This document shows positions 34,888 to 38,741 of a stretch of DNA of 38,741 nt, one piece after another. The stretch comes from VFZS01 sp964353255. Its GTDB lineage: Bacteria; Acidobacteriota; Terriglobia; Bryobacterales; Bryobacteraceae. The stretch spans positions 1 through 38,741 of the forward strand of contig CAYGVJ010000042.1 of NCBI GenBank assembly GCA_964353255.1, read 5' to 3'. A program made the translations under genes and the position numbers. The notes under the pieces were generated by a model, which saw nothing but the letters and a program-made list of their open reading frames with translations, made no database searches and was not told where the DNA came from. How positions within the stretch are numbered: the first letter of the stretch is position 1; each line of letters opens with the position of its first letter.

Positions 34888-36198
34888 ATGCGGAACGAGC
34901 ACCTAGTGGTGCTGCTGATCCGGCTGGGAGTAGTAGCGGCCCTGGCCAGCATCCTGGTGCGCTCGGAAGCTTTCAAGCGGATGCTGCTCCGGGAGCAGCG
35001 CACCCTGACCCAGCGGCTGCTGCTGTCGCTGAGCTTCGCCAGCATCTTCGGGACCGGGGTGGCCATCCGGGTGGTCACGCACAGCTACGCGGCGGTGGAT
35101 CTGGCGCTGGAGGGCAGCCTGATAAGCGGCCTGTTGGGGGGGTACGTGACGGGGCTGATCTCGGGCGGCCTGATTTCGCTGCCCGCGCTGTTCGGGAAGG
35201 AGTTCCTGGCCCTGCCGCTGCTGGCCGGCGTGGGCGCCATGGGGGGGCTGCTGAGGGAGTGCGCCCCGGACACGGAAGAGATCTGGCGGTTCACGCCGTT
35301 CTTCGACCTGAGCATATACCGGTTTTTCAAGGCCCAGGTGGACCGCTACCGGGCGGCTTTCCAGATCATTTTCCTGGGGGCCATCGTGCTGGCGGAGTTC
35401 CTGCGCTCGACCATCGGCCACTACTTCCCCAAGCGGCTGTTCTCGCTGAATCCGGGTTGGCCGGATCCGCATCCCATGAACCTGGTGGCCGGCTACGTGA
35501 CGGCGCTGTTCGCGGTCATGCTGCCGCTGAAGATCTGGAACAACACGCGCAACGAGAAGAAGCTGGAGGAGCAGAACCGGCTGCTGATGCAGGCCCGTTT
35601 GGACGCGCTCAGCAAGCAGATCAATCCGCATTTCCTGTTCAACACCCTGAACTCGGTTTCCTCGCTGATCCGCACGGACCCGGCGCAGGCGCGGGCGGTG
35701 GTTTACCGGCTGTCGAACATTCTGCGGCGGCTGCTGCGCAAGCACGACACCTTCAGCTCGCTGGGCGAGGAGCTGGATTTCATCAACGACTACCTGGCCA
35801 TCGAGATGGTGCGTTTCGGCGACAAGCTGAGATTCGAGAAGCAGGTGGACCCGGCCACTCTGGACCGCCTGGTGCCCAGCATGTTGCTCCAGCCCCTGGT
35901 GGAGAACTCGATCCGGCACGGCCTGTCCAGCAAGGTGGATGGGGGGATGATTCGGGTGAGCAGCTCGCTCAAGGACGGGCGCCTGCGGCTGATGGTGGAG
36001 GACGACGGGGTGGGAATCCCCGAGGCCAAGCTGGCCACTTTGCTCGAAGAGGGCATCGGGGTGAGCAATGTGAACGAGCGCCTGAAGGTGCTGTTCGGCT
36101 CGGACTACCGCATGTGGATCGACAGCCGGCCGGGCGGCGGCACGCGGATCGAGATCGAGATTCCGGAGCTGCAAGTCAGCCCGCCGGCGGCGCCTTAA
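34888..36198 (+). CDS. LytS/YehU-type sensor histidine kinase
   Basis: 436 aa. The N-terminal about 200 residues hold several membrane segments of the 5TM-5TMR_LYT type (GSLISGLLGGYVTGLISGGLIS, LLAGVGAMGGLLREC). A coiled linker leads into the His_kinase domain with phospho-acceptor H248 in KQINPHFLFNTLNSVSSLIRTD. The ATPase has N-box PLVENSIRHGL, DDGVGIPE and GIGVSNVNERL. Such kinases normally phosphorylate a LytTR response regulator encoded beside them; none is present, as the next gene is a Gfo/Idh oxidoreductase. The signal is unknown. Confidence 0.9.
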   Translation: MRNEHLVVLLIRLGVVAALASILVRSEAFKRMLLREQRTLTQRLLLSLSFASIFGTGVAIRVVTHSYAAVDLALEGSLISGLLGGYVTGLISGGLISLPALFGKEFLALPLLAGVGAMGGLLRECAPDTEEIWRFTPFFDLSIYRFFKAQVDRYRAAFQIIFLGAIVLAEFLRSTIGHYFPKRLFSLNPGWPDPHPMNLVAGYVTALFAVMLPLKIWNNTRNEKKLEEQNRLLMQARLDALSKQINPHFLFNTLNSVSSLIRTDPAQARAVVYRLSNILRRLLRKHDTFSSLGEELDFINDYLAIEMVRFGDKLRFEKQVDPATLDRLVPSMLLQPLVENSIRHGLSSKVDGGMIRVSSSLKDGRLRLMVEDDGVGIPEAKLATLLEEGIGVSNVNERLKVLFGSDYRMWIDSRPGGGTRIEIEIPELQVSPPAAP

Positions 36199-36256
36199 AA
36201 ACTTGCTGCAAACTTCCCCGGAATCCAGTAAAGTGATGGGGCGAAGGAGGGAGTCG

Positions 36257-37435
36257 ATGTCATCGGATCGTAGAGAGTTCCTGACGGCAGCCCTGGGGGC
36301 TGCCCCGATGTTGTTCCCCGCCGCGGCGCGGGGCGCTAATGACCGCCTCAGCTACGGCGTGATCGGCACCGGAGGCCGGGGCCGCTCCGTGAGCCGGGTT
36401 TTCCAAAAGCTCGGCTGCCAGTGCGTGGCCATCTGCGACGTCTATCAGCCTTACCTGGAGCTGGCCCAGAAGGACGCGCCGGCTGCCAAGCCATACGTGG
36501 ACTACCACGACCTACTCGGGCAGCCGGGCGTGGATTTCGTGCTCATCGCCACCCCGGATCACCATCACTGCCCCAACCTGCTGGCGGCGCTGGCGGCCAA
36601 GAAGGACGTTTACCTTGAAAAACCCATGTCGCTGAATCTGGCCGAGAGCCAGCGGATGGTTCAGGCGGTGCGCCGCACCAAGCAGATCGTGCAGATCGGC
36701 ATGCAGCGCCGGAGCGCCCCGGTGATCCTGAAGGCCAAGGCGCTGGTGGATCAGGGCGCGATCGGCCGGGTTTCGCTGGTCAAGCCCATGTGGAACTGGA
36801 ACATAGCCAAGCCCTTGGACAACTCGCCTCTGCCTGGCAAGCTCGATTGGATGCGTTTCCAGGGGGCGGCCAAGAAGCGCAGCCTCGAACCCATGCGCTT
36901 CCGCGCCTGGCGCCAATTCTGGGAGTACGCGGGCGGCAACATGACCGATCAGGGCACGCACCTGATGGACGTGACGCAGTGGTTCACCAAGACCACCCAG
37001 CCCAGCTCGGCGGTTTGCCAAGGGCAAGTGCAGAAGACCACCGGAGCACAGGGCCCGGACGTCTTCTGCGCCGTCTTCGAGTACCCGCAGCACATGGCCA
37101 TCTGGACGCTCAACTACTGCAGTTCATACTTGAACGGCTGGTCTATTGAGTTCGAGGGTGACGAGGGCACCTTGATCCTGGACGAGGAGGGCTTCCGCAT
37201 CTACCAGGAGCCGTGGGCCAAGCCGGAGAACCGCAAGCCCATACACGAAGTAAAAGAAGGCGTGCCTGTTGAAACCCACGTGCAGAACTTCCTGGATTGC
37301 ATCAAGTCGCGCAAGGAACCCAACTGCCCGGTCGAGGTGGGCGCCAGCGCCGTCTCCGGTCCGCACCTGGCTAACATCGCGTTTTTCAAAGGCCGGCGGG
37401 CGCGCCTGAGCCGCGAGGGGAAGGCGTTTTTCTAG
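36257..37435 (+). CDS. Tat-exported Gfo/Idh/MocA-family oxidoreductase
   Basis: 392 aa from the ATG at 36257, which follows GAAGGAGGGA; upstream in-frame codons are less likely. The N-terminus MSSDRREFLTAALGAAPMLFPAAARGA is a Tat-type signal with one RR. The Rossmann fold has YGVIGTGGRGRSV and CDVYQPYLELAQ. The family motif EKPMSLNLAESQRMV supplies the catalytic-site Lys, and GGNMTDQGTHLMDVTQWF the downstream His. NAD(P) is usually tightly bound in exported members. The substrate is probably a sugar or inositol derivative, undetermined. It begins 58 bp after the kinase stop. Confidence 0.9.
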   Translation: MSSDRREFLTAALGAAPMLFPAAARGANDRLSYGVIGTGGRGRSVSRVFQKLGCQCVAICDVYQPYLELAQKDAPAAKPYVDYHDLLGQPGVDFVLIATPDHHHCPNLLAALAAKKDVYLEKPMSLNLAESQRMVQAVRRTKQIVQIGMQRRSAPVILKAKALVDQGAIGRVSLVKPMWNWNIAKPLDNSPLPGKLDWMRFQGAAKKRSLEPMRFRAWRQFWEYAGGNMTDQGTHLMDVTQWFTKTTQPSSAVCQGQVQKTTGAQGPDVFCAVFEYPQHMAIWTLNYCSSYLNGWSIEFEGDEGTLILDEEGFRIYQEPWAKPENRKPIHEVKEGVPVETHVQNFLDCIKSRKEPNCPVEVGASAVSGPHLANIAFFKGRRARLSREGKAFF

Positions 37436-37448
37436 CGTTTCTGGGGCG

Positions 37449-37463
37449 GGCAGGGGCGCTGCC
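37449..37463 (+). terminator. Weak terminator-like hairpin after the Gfo/Idh gene
   Basis: GGCAG-GGGCG-CTGCC followed by TTGTTGTT. The stem is short and the T tract interrupted. It lies in the 54-bp space between convergent genes. Confidence 0.3.
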
Positions 37464-37489
37464 TTGTTGTTCGCCTTGTGGCGCAGGCG

Positions 37490-37762
37490 TCAGGCGTCCG
37501 GGCTGGGGAGGAATCCCTTGTCCTTCAGGATCCCGACGTAGTCGTCGTATTCCAGATCGCAGGAAAGCACGCCCCGGAATTCCGGCTCGCTCAGCTTGAG
37601 CTGCTGTCGGATCAGATGGGAGGGCAGATCCTTGCTTCCGTGCGAGCGCTTGGTCCTTGTGATCTTCTTTCCGCCGTACTCGAACCAAGCCAGTCTGTCG
37701 CCGGAATCGCGGGTTCTCAGGTGCAGCTTCGTTTCCAGGCGGCGGAACTCGTGGACCTTCAT
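37490..37762 (-). CDS. HicA-like small protein, possible toxin
   Basis: 90 aa. The segment GGKKITRTKRSHGSKDLPSHLIRQQLKLSEPEF resembles the HicA fold, where a His in a short basic stretch is catalytic for mRNA cleavage. The resemblance is loose, and the longer spacing before the motif is not typical. Its start overlaps the stop of the upstream 145-aa gene by 4 bp (ATGA), the usual layout for a coupled antitoxin-toxin pair, though here the larger gene comes first. A non-toxin function cannot be excluded. Confidence 0.55.
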   Translation of the reverse strand: MKVHEFRRLETKLHLRTRDSGDRLAWFEYGGKKITRTKRSHGSKDLPSHLIRQQLKLSEPEFRGVLSCDLEYDDYVGILKDKGFLPSPDA

Positions 37763-38196
37763 TCCTGGCGGGGTTGAATGCGCTCGATGTGCTCGTTCAG
37801 CTTGAGCCAGACCGAGTGGAGATCGGGAGAGAGCCTATCGGCGTCCTCCTTGAGGGAGAAGTACAACTCGCTTAAAGTCTTACCAAGATCGTAGAGGGCC
37901 TCGCTGCTGTTAGAGCCGTACCCGAATTCGTCTATTTCTTCGACGTGAGCGGTGACCGTGCCTCCGCTCCGTTCAACGGTGACCTCAAAGGGCTTGTTGA
38001 TCTTGAGCCGGCCGTCGATGGCGGGGGCGAAGAGCAGCTTCTCGGCAACTGTGCTGCGCCTCAGGAAATCCGGGGCCTCGCGCGGCGGCGCCACAGCATC
38101 CACGCGCACCAGGGCAGAACGTAAACACGTCTCCGCTGTGACCGGTGGAACGGGCATCCCACACGGTGTGACCTCTGAAATGGTCTGTGCCTCCAT
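37759..38196 (-). CDS. HicB-like partner protein, possible antitoxin
   Basis: 145 aa. The mid region LKINKPFEVTVERSGGTVTAHVEEIDEFGYGSNSSEALYDLGKTLSELYFSLKEDADRLSPDL has the beta-strand/helix layout of HicB-type partially degraded RNase-H folds (sensing strand, G-x-G turn, then a helix). No DNA-binding domain is obvious in the first 60 residues. It is coupled to the 90-aa gene and begins 1 bp after the end of the DUF6941-like gene, so all three form an operon. Confidence 0.55.
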   Translation of the reverse strand: MEAQTISEVTPCGMPVPPVTAETCLRSALVRVDAVAPPREAPDFLRRSTVAEKLLFAPAIDGRLKINKPFEVTVERSGGTVTAHVEEIDEFGYGSNSSEALYDLGKTLSELYFSLKEDADRLSPDLHSVWLKLNEHIERIQPRQE

Positions 38197-38197
38197 G

Positions 38198-38593
38198 CTA
38201 CCTCACCTCTAGCTTCACGACATTGATGACAGCCCGTCCGATGAAGACCTGGTTGGCGAAGAACTGGAACTCATATCGGCCAAACTCCGGAAACGGAACC
38301 GGAGGCAGGTTCAGTGCCAGATTCAGCGCCTTGAGCCGGTCCGGCGCAACCACCGAGATTTCCAGACCGGCAACGACCTTCTCCTCATCTCCAAGGTACA
38401 CTACACGGACCGCAAACTTGTATTCCCCTTCCGCGTCCGTCACGCGGGCATAGAACCCAACTCGTTGAGAAAACGAGGCTTGGACGCGGTAGACGTTGTC
38501 GAAGATGCCAATAACGCTCGGCTTGCCGGTCTGTGAATCCACGATGACGCTATCACAAATCAGGATTGCGAGAACGGAAGGCACAGGTGGCAT
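38198..38593 (-). CDS. DUF6941-like protein of unknown function
   Basis: 131 aa from the ATG at 38593 (MPPVPSVLAILICDSVIVDSQTGKPSVIGIFD), chosen because the family opening motif follows at once; the frame extends upstream without coding character. The protein looks all-beta (FYARVTDAEGEYKFAVRVVYLG, GRYEFQFFANQVFIGRAVINVV). Nothing shows its role. It is the first gene of the three-gene unit with the HicAB-like pair. The last 148 bp of the window show no gene. Confidence 0.6.
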   Translation of the reverse strand: MPPVPSVLAILICDSVIVDSQTGKPSVIGIFDNVYRVQASFSQRVGFYARVTDAEGEYKFAVRVVYLGDEEKVVAGLEISVVAPDRLKALNLALNLPPVPFPEFGRYEFQFFANQVFIGRAVINVVKLEVR

Positions 38594-38741
38594 GAGCCGT
38601 GAGCCGATTGTAGCGCACGCCGCGCTGCCCTGTCCAGGGCAGTCCGACCTTGCCCTCCCCCAGTCTCGCGTGGCCCAAGGTGGAATAGGCATTCCTTCGA
38701 AAATGGATCAGGCGGCGTGCGCCAGTGGCTCCAGAATCACC

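Overview
This GC-rich window reads as chromosomal DNA from an uncultured, probably anaerobic member of the Acidobacteriota, most likely near the Solibacter/Bryobacter group. That assignment is an inference. It rests on the mix of a PEP-CTERM protein, DUF4838 and DUF5916 proteins, a Tat-exported Gfo/Idh oxidoreductase, secreted amidohydrolases, several VapBC-type modules and a LytS-like kinase. No rRNA gene or CRISPR array is visible.

Layout. (1) Positions 1-5624 hold a tight + strand operon for a cytoplasmic group-3-like [NiFe] hydrogenase: the end of a NuoF/HndC-type diaphorase, a NuoG-HdrA hybrid flavin/iron-sulfur protein, MvhD-, MvhG- and MvhA-like subunits and the maturation protease. 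Together they look like a hydrogenase that couples H2 to NAD(H) and a low-potential carrier. (2) 5637-7160 hold a PEP-CTERM protein, a decayed hydrogenase C-terminus, a REP pair and a VapBC module. (3) 7157-10649 hold an Aas-like acyltransferase/acyl-ACP synthetase with an MFS transporter, a probable lysophospholipid recycling pair. (4) 10805-13154 hold icd and mdh (TCA cycle). (5) 13193-19144 hold the chromosome origin neighbourhood, dnaA-dnaN-gyrB on the - strand with DnaA-box-like sites, plus a tRNA-Gly. (6) 19188-24951 hold DUF4838 and M55 peptidase genes, a DUF1537 kinase-like gene carrying a REP in its reading frame, and two more toxin-antitoxin modules. (7) 24969-31363 hold an amidohydrolase, a REP-flanked RAYT transposase broken by an amber codon, comEC, and a two-gene membrane unit. 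(8) 31374-38593 hold a DUF5916 barrel gene bracketed by a 310-bp ribA direct repeat, ribA, a LytS-like kinase, a Gfo/Idh oxidoreductase and a three-gene HicAB-like/DUF6941 unit.

The most unusual structure is a recurring one. The 3' end of a protein gene, cut off at or within one base of its stop codon, is found again as a direct, 5'-less copy beyond a small cargo segment. It occurs at ribA (310 bp, 3 mismatches, cargo DUF5916) and at the amidohydrolase (69 bp, 3 mismatches, cargo DUF433/DUF5615 toxin-antitoxin), with an older diverged analogue at the hydrogenase large subunit. This is the topology left by Campbell-type integration at gene 3' ends, yet no integrase lies inside any cargo. The second striking feature is the RAYT/REP system: a perfect 20-bp inverted repeat brackets the RAYT, REPs occur between and inside genes, and they appear to have become the start of comEC.
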